A stretch of 64,000 nucleotides of DNA from Kitasatospora xanthocidica (GCF_014656195.1 NZ_BNBY01000018.1:112022-176021); one strand, 5' to 3'; shown: positions 8,136 through 16,917, numbered from the stretch's first letter. Notes: generated by a model not told the origin, from the letters alone. Program-made: numbers and translations.

Positions 8136-11100
8136 ATGCACGATGACCGCACCCTCGTCGAGTCCCGTCTCAAGCGCGTCCTGGACGAGCGCATCCGTCC
8201 GGCCGTGTACCCCGAGTCCGTCCCGCTGGAGGTCGGCATCTGGACGGCGCCCGGCGAGCCCGTCCCGGTCGCCGAGGGCCTGGCCGCGCCGCGCGCCCCG
8301 ATCGCGGTCGGCGACGCCTGGGGCGCGCCCTGGAGCACCAGTTGGATCACCGTCACCGGCACCGTGCCCGAGGCCTGGGCGGGCCGCACCGTCGAGGCGC
8401 TGATCGACCTCGGCTTCGACGCCAACATGCCCGGCTTCCAGTGCGAGGGCCTGGTCTACCGCCCGGACGGCACCCCGGTGAAGGGCCTCAACCCGCAGAA
8501 CCAGTGGGTGCGGATCGCCGCCCCGGCGGCCGGCGGCGAGCAGGTGCTGCTGCACGTCGAAGCCGCCGCCAACCCGGTCATCCTGGACTACCACCCCTTC
8601 CTGCCGACCGAGTTGGGCGACAGGGAGACGGCCGGCGACCGGCCGCAGTACAGGCTGGCCCGGATGGACCTCGCCGTCTTCGACGAGACGGTCTGGCAGC
8701 TGGTGCTGGACCTGGAGGTGCTCGGCGAGCTGATGGCCGAGCTGCCGGTGGAGGGCGCCCGCCGCTGGGAGCTGCTGCGGGCGATCGAGCGGGCCCTCGA
8801 CGCGGTCGACCTCCAGGACGTCAACGGCACGGCCGCGGCCGCCCGTTCGGAGCTGGCGGGCGTGCTGGCCGCGCCCGCCGTGCCGTCCGCGCACCGGATC
8901 AGCGCGATCGGCCACGCGCACATCGACTCGGCCTGGCTGTGGCCGCTGCGCGAGACCGTCCGCAAGGTGGCCCGTACCACCGCCAACATGACGGCGCTGC
9001 TGGAGGACGAACCGGACTTCCTCTACACCATGTCCCAGGCGCAGCAGTTCGCCTGGATCAAGGAGCACCGCCCCGAGGTGTACGCCCGGGTCCGGAAGGC
9101 CGTCGCCGAGGGCCGGTTCGTCCCGGCGGGCGGCATGTGGGTCGAGTCCGACACCAACATGCCGAGCTCGGAGGCGATGGCCCGGCAGTTCGTGCACGGC
9201 AAGCGGTTCTTCCTGGACGAGTTCGGGGTGGAGAACCACGAGGCCTGGCTCCCGGACACCTTCGGCTTCACCGGCGGCCTGCCGCAGATCATCCGCAACG
9301 CGGGCTCCAAGTGGCTGCTGACCCAGAAGATCTCGTGGAGCCAGGTGAACAAATTCCCGCACCACACCTTCCTCTGGGAGGGCATCGACGGGACCCGGAT
9401 CTTCACCCACTTCCCGCCCGTGGACACCTACAACTGCTCCATGAAGGGCAGCGAGATCGCCCACGCGGCAAGGAACTTCAAGGACAAGGGGGTGGCCAGC
9501 CACTCGCTCGCCCCGACCGGCTGGGGCGACGGCGGTGGCGGCACCACCCGCGAGATGGTGGCCAAGGCGGCCCGGCTGAGGGACCTGGAGGGCTCGGCCA
9601 CCGTCCGCTGGGAGAAGCCCGCCGAGTTCTTCGCCAAGGCCGAGGCCGAGTACCCGAACCCGCCGGTCTGGGTCGGCGAGCTCTACCTGGAGCTGCACCG
9701 GGCCACCCTGACCAGCCAGGCGAAGACCAAGCAGGGCAACCGGCGCAGCGAGAACCTGCTGCGCGAGGCCGAACTCTGGTGCACCACCGCCACTTTGCGC
9801 ACCGGCGCGGAGTACCCGTACGAGCGGCTGGACCGGATCTGGAAGACCGTGCTGCTGCACCAGTTCCACGACATCCTGCCCGGCTCGTCCATCGCCTGGG
9901 TGCACCGCGAGGCCGAGGCGACGTACGCGGCGCTGGCCAAGGAGCTGGTGGAGCTGATCGCGTCGGCCCAGCGGGCCCTCGCCGGGGATCACCGGGGCCG
10001 GCACGAGCTGGTGTTCAACGCGGCGCCGCACCCGCGCTCCGCCGTCCCGGCCGGCGGGGCCGCCGTGGTGGCTCCGCCGGCGGAGGGCTGCACGCTGACC
10101 GAGCGCCCCGAGGGCGGCTACCTGCTGCGCAACGGCCTGCTGGACGTCGTGGTGGACGCCGACGGCCTGATCGCCTCGGCGGTCGAGGTCGCGAGCGGCC
10201 GGGAGACCGTCGCCCCCGGCACCCGCGCCAACCTGCTGCAACTGCACCCGGACTTCCCGAACATGTGGGACGCCTGGGACGTCGACCAGTTCTACCGCAA
10301 CACCGTCACCGACCTGACCGGCGTGGACTCGCTCACCGTCTTCGCGGAGACGGCCGAGAAGGTCTCCGTCCGGGTCGTGCGCTCCTTCGGCTCGTCCACC
10401 GCCGTCCAGACGCTCACCCTGCGGGCGGGCGAGCAGCGCCTGGACATCGAGACCCTGGTGGACTGGCACGAGACCGAGAAGTTCCTCAAGGCCGCGTTCC
10501 CGCTGGACGTCCACACCGAGCGCTACGCCGCCGAGACCCAGTTCGGCCACCTCTACCGGCCCACCCACACCAACACCAGCTGGGACGCCGCCAAGTTCGA
10601 GGCCTGCAACCACCGCTTCGTCCACTTCGACGAGCCCGGCTGGGGCGTCGCCCTGGTCACCGCCTCCACCTACGGCCACGACGTCACCCGCGCCGTGCGC
10701 GCCACCGACGGCGGCACCACCACCACGGTCCGCTTCTCGCTGCTGCGCGCCCCGCGCTTCCCCGACCCGAAGACCGACCAGGGCCTGCACCGGTTCCGGC
10801 ACGCCCTCGTCCCCGGCGCGGCGATCGGCGACGCCGTCCGCGAGGGCTACCGGATCGGCCTGCCCGAGCGGCGGGTCACCGGCACCGCCGAGCGGGTCGC
10901 GCCGCTGGTGGAGCTGGACCACGACGCGCTGGTGGTGAGCGCGGTCAAGCTCGCCGACGACCGCAGCGGCGACCTGATCGTCCGGGTCTACGAGGCCTCC
11001 GGCGGCCGTACCCGGGGCCGGCTGACCACCTCCTTCCCGCTCGCCGACGCCGTCCCCTGCGACCTGCTGGAGCGGCCCTGGGACGGCACCCGCGGCGAGG

Positions 11101-11180
11101 TGACGGTGGCGGACGGCGCGGTGCGGCTCGCGCTGCGCCCGTTCGAGCTGGTCACGCTGCGGCTGCGGGCCGCCGGGTAG
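8136..11180 (+). CDS. Alpha-mannosidase, GH38
   Basis: Retaining zinc-dependent alpha-mannosidase, 1014 aa, cytoplasmic. An N-terminal beta domain (about 1-250) precedes the catalytic barrel. GHAHIDSAWLWP gives zinc ligands H262 and D264, WLPDTFGFTGG the nucleophile and ligand D374, and HQFHDILPGS the zinc ligand H578. Beta-sandwich domains fill about 620-1014. Length matches the bacterial cytosolic GH38 class. It follows the GH5 gene by 56 bp, and the gap holds two copies of TACGTTCTC (8066, 8083). In this locus it would trim alpha-linked mannoses from imported high-mannose glycans before the beta-mannosidase acts. Confidence 0.95.
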   Translation: MHDDRTLVESRLKRVLDERIRPAVYPESVPLEVGIWTAPGEPVPVAEGLAAPRAPIAVGDAWGAPWSTSWITVTGTVPEAWAGRTVEALIDLGFDANMPGFQCEGLVYRPDGTPVKGLNPQNQWVRIAAPAAGGEQVLLHVEAAANPVILDYHPFLPTELGDRETAGDRPQYRLARMDLAVFDETVWQLVLDLEVLGELMAELPVEGARRWELLRAIERALDAVDLQDVNGTAAAARSELAGVLAAPAVPSAHRISAIGHAHIDSAWLWPLRETVRKVARTTANMTALLEDEPDFLYTMSQAQQFAWIKEHRPEVYARVRKAVAEGRFVPAGGMWVESDTNMPSSEAMARQFVHGKRFFLDEFGVENHEAWLPDTFGFTGGLPQIIRNAGSKWLLTQKISWSQVNKFPHHTFLWEGIDGTRIFTHFPPVDTYNCSMKGSEIAHAARNFKDKGVASHSLAPTGWGDGGGGTTREMVAKAARLRDLEGSATVRWEKPAEFFAKAEAEYPNPPVWVGELYLELHRATLTSQAKTKQGNRRSENLLREAELWCTTATLRTGAEYPYERLDRIWKTVLLHQFHDILPGSSIAWVHREAEATYAALAKELVELIASAQRALAGDHRGRHELVFNAAPHPRSAVPAGGAAVVAPPAEGCTLTERPEGGYLLRNGLLDVVVDADGLIASAVEVASGRETVAPGTRANLLQLHPDFPNMWDAWDVDQFYRNTVTDLTGVDSLTVFAETAEKVSVRVVRSFGSSTAVQTLTLRAGEQRLDIETLVDWHETEKFLKAAFPLDVHTERYAAETQFGHLYRPTHTNTSWDAAKFEACNHRFVHFDEPGWGVALVTASTYGHDVTRAVRATDGGTTTTVRFSLLRAPRFPDPKTDQGLHRFRHALVPGAAIGDAVREGYRIGLPERRVTGTAERVAPLVELDHDALVVSAVKLADDRSGDLIVRVYEASGGRTRGRLTTSFPLADAVPCDLLERPWDGTRGEVTVADGAVRLALRPFELVTLRLRAAG

Positions 11181-11200
11181 CCGCCCCGCGCCAGGCTGTG

Positions 11201-11229
11201 CGCATGGAGTGGTACGGCCACTCCATGCG
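11201..11229. repeat. Perfect 12-bp inverted repeat between GH38 and ROK genes
   Basis: CGCATGGAGTGG (11201-11212) is exactly complementary to CCACTCCATGCG (11218-11229) across a 5-nt loop. It lies 21 bp after the alpha-mannosidase stop. There is no T-run, so it may be an RNA processing or attenuation hairpin, or a DNA operator; the sequence alone does not decide. Confidence 0.6.
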
Positions 11230-11329
11230 GCACGGCACGGCTGCTCCGCGCACGACGGCTGTTCTACGCTGTGCGGCGCCCCCGCCTCCCCGGCCGGGGC
11301 GCCGCCCCCTCCCTCTCCTGGAGCCCACC

Positions 11330-12262
11330 GTGCCTTCCACCCCGCTGTTCGCCGCCGTCGACGTCGGCGGCACCAAGATCGCCGGAGCGCTGGTCGACGG
11401 CGACGGCCGGCTCCGGCACCGGCTCCAGCTGCCCACCCCGGCGACCGAGCCCGGCCCGGCCGTGCTCGCCGTCGTCCACAAGGTGCTGGACGAACTCTCC
11501 GGCACCACCGACTGGCCCGCCGTGACCGCCCTCGGGATCGGCAGCGCCGGCCCGGTCGACCTCGCCGACGGCACCGTCAGCCCGGTCAACATCCCCGGCT
11601 GGCGCGGCTTCCCGCTGGTCGCCGAGGTCGCCGCGCACCCGGCGGTGGCCGCCCGCGCACTGCCCGTCCGCCTCGCCGGGGACGGCGTCGCGATGGCCGC
11701 CGCCGAGCACTGGCAGGGCGCGGCCCGGGGCGCCGACAACGCGCTCTGCCTGGTGGTGTCGACCGGGGTCGGCGCCGGACTGGTGCTCGACGGCGCCGTC
11801 CGCCCGGGCCCCAGCGGCAACGCCGGACACCTCGGGCACATCACCGTCGAGCTGGACGGCGAACCCTGCCCGTGCGGCTCCCGCGGCTGCCTGGAGGGCC
11901 TCGCCAGCGGCACCGCGATCGCCCGCCGGGCACTCGCCGGGGGCTGGCGGCCCGACGGCGAGGACCGCTCGGCGCGCGCCGTCGCCGCCTCCGCCGCCGC
12001 GGGCGACCCGGTCGCGCTCGCCTCCTTCGACCGCGCCGCCCAGGCCCTGGCCGCCGGCATCGCCGCCACGGCCGCCCTGGTGGACCTCCACCGGGTCGTC
12101 GTCGGCGGCGGCGTGGCCACCGCCGGCGACGTGCTGTTCGCCCCGCTCGCCCGCCACCTGGACCGCTACGCCGCCCTCTCGTACATCCGCGGCCTCGACG
12201 TGCGCCGCGCCGAACTCGGCACCGACGCCGGGCTGATCGGCGCGGCCGCGCTCTGCCGCTGA
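11330..12262 (+). CDS. ROK-family sugar kinase
   Basis: Predicted to phosphorylate mannose, GlcNAc or glucose released by the preceding enzymes; 310 aa. The ATP-binding start FAAVDVGGTKIAGALVDGDG begins at residue 5. The ROK signature and zinc site are at about 165-190 (GHLGHITVELDGEPCPCGSR then GCLE), with the sugar-binding Glu/His pattern of the family. There is no N-terminal DNA-binding helix, so it is an enzyme and not a repressor. GTG at 11330 is preceded by CCTGGAG. It sits between the alpha-mannosidase and a manA remnant, which makes a mannose kinase role attractive, but ROK specificity cannot be read from sequence. Confidence 0.88.
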   Translation: MPSTPLFAAVDVGGTKIAGALVDGDGRLRHRLQLPTPATEPGPAVLAVVHKVLDELSGTTDWPAVTALGIGSAGPVDLADGTVSPVNIPGWRGFPLVAEVAAHPAVAARALPVRLAGDGVAMAAAEHWQGAARGADNALCLVVSTGVGAGLVLDGAVRPGPSGNAGHLGHITVELDGEPCPCGSRGCLEGLASGTAIARRALAGGWRPDGEDRSARAVAASAAAGDPVALASFDRAAQALAAGIAATAALVDLHRVVVGGGVATAGDVLFAPLARHLDRYAALSYIRGLDVRRAELGTDAGLIGAAALCR

Positions 12263-12286
12263 GGGCCTCCCCCTCCCGGAGCCACC

Positions 12287-12460
12287 GTGCCGCCTCCCTT
12301 CGCCCCGCTCCGCAACCCCGTCCGCCGGTACGCCTGGGGCTCGGCCACCGCCATCCCCGCGCTCACCGGGGCCGAGCCCGACGGCACCCCGCAGGCCGAA
12401 CTGTGGCTGGGCGCGGAGCTGTTCCGGGCCACCACCGGACGGCCGCGGGCCACCCGGTAG
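12287..12460 (+). pseudogene. manA: Remnant of type I mannose-6-phosphate isomerase gene (5' end only)
   Basis: A 57-codon frame from GTG at 12287 to TAG at 12460. It reads APLRNPVRRYAWGSATAIPA and then PQAELWLGAE, the conserved N-terminus of type I phosphomannose isomerases. These enzymes are usually around 390-420 aa. After WLGA the frame continues with residues that do not resemble the family and stops. The zinc-site region and everything downstream are missing; the next gene is on the other strand 19 bp away. It begins 25 bp after the ROK kinase stop, where an intact isomerase would be expected. I read it as a deletion remnant. Cells would then need a second manA elsewhere. Confidence 0.75.
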
Positions 12461-12478
12461 CAGCGGGTCCGGCGCCCG

Positions 12479-12874
12479 TCAGACCGAGGTGGGGTGCCCG
12501 AACAGCAGGTCGTAGCCCTCCGGAAGCTGCTCGATCACCCGGTCGAGCAGGTCCCCGGGCACCAGGTCGGCCACGGTGCTGAGCACCGCCCCGATGTCCC
12601 ACTGCGCCGTCGCCGGGGTCGCCCCGTCGATCCACCCGACCACGCCCAGGACGAAGCGCTCGGCGGTCAGCGGCTCGGCCGCGGGCCGGGCGTCGCGCAG
12701 CAGCGAGGCGTACGTCTCGGGCAGCGCGTCCGCGATCTCGCCCCGGTCGGCCCCCACCAGGTGCTCCCCGAGCAGGGCGAGCACGACCCGGGTGGCGTGG
12801 TCCGCCTCCGCCTCGCCCCGGTACTCGCCGCGCTCCACGACGCGGGCGCGGAAGTCCTCCCAGGAGATGGTCAT
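12479..12874 (-). CDS. DUF2267 domain protein
   Basis: Small cytoplasmic helical protein, 131 aa, that matches DUF2267 throughout (DHATRVVLALLGEHLVGADR, later ADLVPGDLLDRVIEQLPEGY). The biochemical role of this family is not established. The ATG has an excellent site, GAGGAGGACGCG, just upstream. It faces the manA remnant and is separated from the next minus-strand gene by about 290 bp, so it is probably transcribed alone. That gap (12875-13161) holds the large stem-loop at 13007-13058 and no coding evidence. Confidence 0.85.
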   Translation of the reverse strand: MTISWEDFRARVVERGEYRGEAEADHATRVVLALLGEHLVGADRGEIADALPETYASLLRDARPAAEPLTAERFVLGVVGWIDGATPATAQWDIGAVLSTVADLVPGDLLDRVIEQLPEGYDLLFGHPTSV

Positions 12875-13006
12875 CGCGTCCTCCTCAGGGTCGCCGGGGC
12901 CCGGCAGGACCGTCGGCGGCCCGCACCCCCTGGGCCGGGAGGTGACGTCCGCAGCCCGTGACCGGCGTGGGACGTGTCGGTGCCCGTGCTGCTCAGCGTA
13001 ACTCGG

Positions 13007-13058
13007 CCCGGCGCCCCGGGAACCGGCCCGATGCCATCGGGCCCGGCCGGGCGCCGGG
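13007..13058. terminator. Nested stem-loop downstream of thioesterase gene
   Basis: Outer arms CCCGGCGCCC (13007-13016) and GGGCGCCGGG (13049-13058) enclose an inner hairpin GGCCCGAT/ATCGGGCC (13025-13032, 13036-13043). Placed about 105 bp after the stop of the minus-strand thioesterase gene, it could terminate that transcript. Confidence 0.5.
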
Positions 13059-13161
13059 GATCCGGCCTGGCGGATCGACGCCGTTGTCGATCACGCCGCC
13101 GGCCCGGGGGCACCGCCCCGGGAACGGGCGCCGCTCGGGCGCTCCCGCCGTACGGGGGCGC

Positions 13162-13713
13162 TCAGCCCACCGAGGCGCGGCACCGCCGGCGCGGGCGCCG
13201 CGAGGGCGCGCCCCTGCCGACCACTCCGGGCACCACCCGCTGCGCCGGCGCCGTCGCCGTCGCGGTGGTCCGGGAGCCCTCGGCCCGCGCCGGGTCCGGC
13301 ATAAACGCCGAGAGAAAGCTCCGCTCGTCCGGGCTGAGGGCGCGCGAACGCCCGGATTCGCGGTCCCGGGCGACCACCACGGTCCGCGCCCGCATAAACG
13401 TCAGCGCGTCCCGGCAGACATTCACCTCGACATGCGCGGAACTCCGTCCGAGCCGTTCCACGGTGAGCCGTACCGACAATGGGTCGGGGTGGTGGTGCAA
13501 CTGCTCCAGATAATCGATCTCGTGCCGCGCGATAATGAATCCGGCGGAAAACAGCGATTCCCGGACGGCGGTCGCGTGGTGGCGGAACAGGTCGTAAATC
13601 CCCTCCTGGACGTAGCCGACCAGCCGGACGTTGTTGATGTGCCCGTTCTCGTCGACGTCGCTCCACCGGGTCGGGCAGGCCAGCACGTGCGCGCCCAGGT
13701 AGGCCGCGCTCAC
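13162..13713 (-). CDS. Hotdog-fold acyl thioesterase (4HBT type)
   Basis: 183 aa, predicted to hydrolyse acyl-CoA or acyl-ACP thioesters. The hotdog core begins at residue 12 with TRWSDVDENGHINNVRLVGY, containing the D-x-x-GHINN pattern of the 4HBT group (active Asp in WSDVD). The core ends near residue 135, and the last 45 residues are Ala/Arg-rich and unconserved. GTG at 13713 overlaps the stop of the upstream 103-aa gene (GTGA), so translation is coupled. Codon use is less G/C-biased than in neighbours (CGATAATGAATCC on the plus strand), which hints at recent transfer. Substrate unknown. Confidence 0.85.
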   Translation of the reverse strand: MSAAYLGAHVLACPTRWSDVDENGHINNVRLVGYVQEGIYDLFRHHATAVRESLFSAGFIIARHEIDYLEQLHHHPDPLSVRLTVERLGRSSAHVEVNVCRDALTFMRARTVVVARDRESGRSRALSPDERSFLSAFMPDPARAEGSRTTATATAPAQRVVPGVVGRGAPSRRPRRRCRASVG

Positions 13714-14021
13714 TGCTGCGTCAGCCCGGCGCCGGCCACCGCGGGGAGCAGCGCACGCTGCAACCTGGCGTAGTAGGCGGAGTGTTCGGCCGCCATCCGG
13801 GCCGCGGTCCAGCCCTCCTCGGCGGCCTCCGCCGCCGCCTGGACGACCAGGCTGTCGAGCACCGCGTCGACCGACCGGCACAGCTCGGCGACGGCCGCGA
13901 GCCGCTCGGTCACGACCGCCCCGCCGGCCGCGTTCCGGGACGGGAACGCGGCCAGCGAGTCCACCGCGAGCTGCAGATCGTCCAGGGTGTCCGGTCGGTT
14001 TTCCTCGGGGAAATTCCGCAT
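13710..14021 (-). CDS. Uncharacterised 103-aa helical protein coupled to the thioesterase
   Basis: I do not recognise this protein. It is 103 aa, mostly helical by composition (DDLQLAVDSLAAFPSRN, LAAVAELCRSVDAVLDSLVV), with no signal peptide and one cysteine. GGAG lies 8 nt before the ATG. Its stop shares four bases with the thioesterase start, so the two are made together. The upstream region 14022-14337 (316 bp) is relatively A+T-rich for this window. It carries the palindrome at 14233-14244 but no credible gene. A partner or regulatory subunit for the thioesterase is one possibility; nothing in the sequence proves it. Confidence 0.7.
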   Translation of the reverse strand: MRNFPEENRPDTLDDLQLAVDSLAAFPSRNAAGGAVVTERLAAVAELCRSVDAVLDSLVVQAAAEAAEEGWTAARMAAEHSAYYARLQRALLPAVAGAGLTQQ

Positions 14022-14232
14022 GTTTTTCTCCAGGACTCAATCGGCCTTTACGGCCAGGTAGCTAGCGTTCGAATACACCGGATCGGTGTCGGCCCCCCGA
14101 CGCCTTCGACGCTATCCCAGTCGACGGGGGTCGGCAGATCGTTTTCGGACCGCGACGGGAAACTGACTTCCATCGGAGTAGTTTGCCGGGGTACACAATA
14201 TGCCCCATCAGCCGAACGCTGTCCGCAATTCG

Positions 14233-14244
14233 GGTGATATCACC
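14233..14244. promoter_or_regulatory. Palindrome in the A+T-richer gap upstream of the thioesterase pair
   Basis: GGTGATATCACC is a perfect 12-bp palindrome about 210 bp upstream of the 103-aa gene, between two same-strand transcription units. It is a candidate operator. Nothing else definite is seen in 14022-14337. Confidence 0.35.
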
Positions 14245-14337
14245 GACTCGACGCCCAAGATCAACTACCGGCGGGCCCGGATCTGGTATCGGCCGTCCGG
14301 GGACCCGCTCGGCGGCCGCGGGCCGCGAGGACCGGCC

Positions 14338-15300
14338 CTAGAAGGCTCCCCACCAGCGCGCCTTGTACAGGTGCGTCCCGGGCAGCGCCCGGGTGCCCTC
14401 CGGCCGGTGCAGGGTGATCGCCCCAGTGCACCAGTCGCAGGGGGCGGTGTGTGCGGGGGTCACGGTGAGCAGGCGGCCGGTGCGGCCGGGTTCGTCGCCG
14501 ACGCTCTTGACGTCCCGTTCGGCCGCCCGGTCGGCCAGCCGGACGCGGGTGAAGCGGTCCTCGGACGGGTCGTAGCTCCACAGGCCGGCCAGCGTGCTCA
14601 CCCAGAACCGCCCGGGCGAGGCCAGCACGGGCGCCAGGTCGTGGCCGCCCCGGTCCGGCAGCGAGGTGCTCCGGGCGACGGTCAGGGTGGGCGCGGCCGG
14701 GGTGCCGCCGACCCGCAGCGCGGTCAGCGTGGTGGCGCCGAGCGCCCAGAGCAGCCCGGTCCGCGCGTCCCAGTGCACGCCGTGCGCGTCCGGCAGCAGG
14801 ACCTCCGCGTACCCGGCGGCGCGCGGGCCCTGCGAGGCCGCGTACAGCCGCACCCAGCCGCCGGTGCTCGCGGCGACGGCGACGTTGCCGTCCGGCAGCA
14901 GCTCGATGCTGTGCGGGTTGGCGGCCGGCCCCAGGTCCGCCGCCCAGCGGGCCCGGCCGGTGGCGGTCTCCACCACGGCGGCCAGCCCGCCGGTGGCGGT
15001 CGTCAGCAGGTAGCGGCGGCCCTGCCGGATCCGGCTCTTCACCTCGTCCGGGTCCGTCCAGCTGCGCGCGGGCGCGAGGTCCGCCAACTCCGGTGCCCGG
15101 TCGGCACTCCAGCTCCAGATCACCGGCAACCGGTCCGGGCCGCGGTAGGCCGTCAGCCCCTCGGCGCTCTGCAGCACCAGCACCCGGCGGGAGGCCTGGT
15201 CGACGACGGCGACCTGCCGGCCGGGCGAGCGCGCCTCCGCCAGGGCGGCGGGCGCGCAGAGCAGCAGGGCGAGGCACAGGGCCGGCAGGGTTCTCCGCAT
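14338..15300 (-). CDS. Secreted DUF6528-like beta-propeller protein
   Basis: 320 aa. A Sec signal (MRRTLPALCLALLLCAPAAL, cleavage near LAEA) is followed by repeats of hydrophobic strands and turns such as PHSIELLPDGNVAVAASTGG and DAHGVHWDARTGLLWALGA, the spacing of a beta-propeller. I associate it with the DUF6528 family, whose function is not established. The start is ATG at 15300; a GTG one codon upstream is also possible. It follows the FAD oxidoreductase gene by 113 bp on the same strand, so co-transcription is possible. Likely an extracellular binding protein. Confidence 0.75.
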   Translation of the reverse strand: MRRTLPALCLALLLCAPAALAEARSPGRQVAVVDQASRRVLVLQSAEGLTAYRGPDRLPVIWSWSADRAPELADLAPARSWTDPDEVKSRIRQGRRYLLTTATGGLAAVVETATGRARWAADLGPAANPHSIELLPDGNVAVAASTGGWVRLYAASQGPRAAGYAEVLLPDAHGVHWDARTGLLWALGATTLTALRVGGTPAAPTLTVARSTSLPDRGGHDLAPVLASPGRFWVSTLAGLWSYDPSEDRFTRVRLADRAAERDVKSVGDEPGRTGRLLTVTPAHTAPCDWCTGAITLHRPEGTRALPGTHLYKARWWGAF

Positions 15301-15413
15301 CACGCCCCCACGGTGCGGGCCGCGGGGCGCCCCCGCACGACGGCACCGCCGAACGGCCGCGCTCCGTCCGGGGGGTGGTCCGGACGTGCGACGGACCCCC
15401 CGGGCCCGCGCGC

Positions 15414-16802
15414 CTACCGCCCGGCCACCAGGTCCGCGACCCGGGCGATCGGCGAGGTGGTCGCCCGCCCGGCCGCCTCCTGCCGGTCGGCGGCGTGGTA
15501 CGCGGCGTACATCGCCTGCACCCCGAGCCAGCGCAGCGGTTCCGGCTCCCAGCGCCGTACGGTGTGCCCCACCCAGGGCAGCCGGGTCAGCTCGGTGTCG
15601 TGGCCGAGGACCAGGTCGCGCAAGGTCCGCCCGGCCAGGTTGGTCGTGGTCACCCCGCTGCCGACGTACCCGCCCGCCCAGCCGAGCCCGGTCACCCGGT
15701 CCAGCTCCACGGTGGCGCACCAGTCCCGGGGGACGCCGAGCACGCCCGCCCAGGCGTGGTCGATCCGGGCGTGCGCGGCGGCGGGGAAGAAGCGGTTCAG
15801 GATCGCGCGCAGCTGGCGCACCGTCTCCACCTGGGTGGAGCCGTCCGAGTCCGTCCGCGAGCCGAAGCGGTACGGCACGCCCCGCCCGCCGAGCGCGATC
15901 CGGTCGTCGGCGGTGCGCTGCGCGTACATGTAGGCGTGCGCGAAGTCGCCCAGCACCTCCCGGCCCTGCCAGCCCGCGTCCGCCCAGAACCCGGCGGGCA
16001 GCGGCTCGGTGGCGACCATCGCGGAGTTCATCGGCAGCCAGGTGCGCTTCTCCCCGCGCAGCCCGGCGGTGAACCCCTCGGTGGCGCGCAGCACCCGGTC
16101 GGCGGTGACGGTGCCGAGCGGGGTCACGGCCCGCGGCTTGCGGTAGGCGCTGCCCGGGAGGATCGCGGTGACGGTCGTGCCCTCGTACACCTCGACGCCG
16201 AGCTCCCGCACCACCCGGGCCAGGCCGCGGACCAGCTTCGCCGGCTGGACGCGGGCGCCGTACGGGCTCCAGCAGCCGCCGAGGGTGCCGGCCACGGCGA
16301 TCCGGTCGCCCGCCTCCCCGGCTCCCAGCAGCTCCACCCGGCCCTCGCCGTACGCCCGCTCGCCCTCGACGAAGGCCCGCAGCCGCTCCAACTGCGGCTT
16401 GCTGCGCGCCACTTCGAGGACGCCGCCGCGCACCACGTCCGCGTCGATCCGCTCGGCCGCGGCGATGTCCACGACCTCCCCGACCGCGTCGTCCATCATC
16501 CGCTGCATCGCCGCCGCACGCCCCTGCCCGTACCGCTTGGCGAACGCCCCGCGGCCCGCGAAGCCGTTGTACAGCCAGCCGCCGTTGCGCCCGGAGGCGC
16601 CGTAGCCGCAGAACCGCTGTTCCAGCAGGGCGATCCGCAGCGAGGGGTCGGCCTTCTTCAGGTAGTAGGCGGCCCAGAGGCCGGTGTACCCGCCGCCGAC
16701 GACACAGACGTCGACGTCCCGGTCTCCCGGCAGCGCGGGGCCCGGCTCCGGCACCCCACTCGCCGCGTACCAGAACGACACCTCGCCGTTGACCGCCGCC
16801 AC
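15414..16802 (-). CDS. FAD-dependent oxidoreductase of the DAO family
   Basis: 462 aa amine or amino-acid oxidase. The dinucleotide-binding motif is VDVCVVGGGYTGLWAAYYL (about residues 31-49), followed by the DAO pattern CGYGASGRNGGWLYNGF, typical of gamma-glutamylputrescine oxidase-like (PuuB) and related amine oxidases. The FAD-closing C-terminal motif is GLGWAGGYVGSGVTTTNLAG. GTG at 16802 is preferred over the upstream in-frame GTG at 16817 because GGGAGG sits 6 nt before it. No polyamine genes lie nearby, so the substrate is open. Confidence 0.88.
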   Translation of the reverse strand: MAAVNGEVSFWYAASGVPEPGPALPGDRDVDVCVVGGGYTGLWAAYYLKKADPSLRIALLEQRFCGYGASGRNGGWLYNGFAGRGAFAKRYGQGRAAAMQRMMDDAVGEVVDIAAAERIDADVVRGGVLEVARSKPQLERLRAFVEGERAYGEGRVELLGAGEAGDRIAVAGTLGGCWSPYGARVQPAKLVRGLARVVRELGVEVYEGTTVTAILPGSAYRKPRAVTPLGTVTADRVLRATEGFTAGLRGEKRTWLPMNSAMVATEPLPAGFWADAGWQGREVLGDFAHAYMYAQRTADDRIALGGRGVPYRFGSRTDSDGSTQVETVRQLRAILNRFFPAAAHARIDHAWAGVLGVPRDWCATVELDRVTGLGWAGGYVGSGVTTTNLAGRTLRDLVLGHDTELTRLPWVGHTVRRWEPEPLRWLGVQAMYAAYHAADRQEAAGRATTSPIARVADLVAGR

Positions 16803-16917
16803 CGGAACCTCCCACACCCTCGCTGACCTGCCCGGACGCTACCCCGGCCGATCGGCCCGAACCACCCTCCACACTGCCAGGATCGCCGGCCGCGACCAGC
16901 CACCCTGTCAGTCCCCG

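Noticed and set aside
8076..10922. 948-codon open frame opposite the GH38 gene
   Set aside because: Repetitive G/V/A/R/H composition and full overlap with a motif-complete alpha-mannosidase mark it as a shadow frame.
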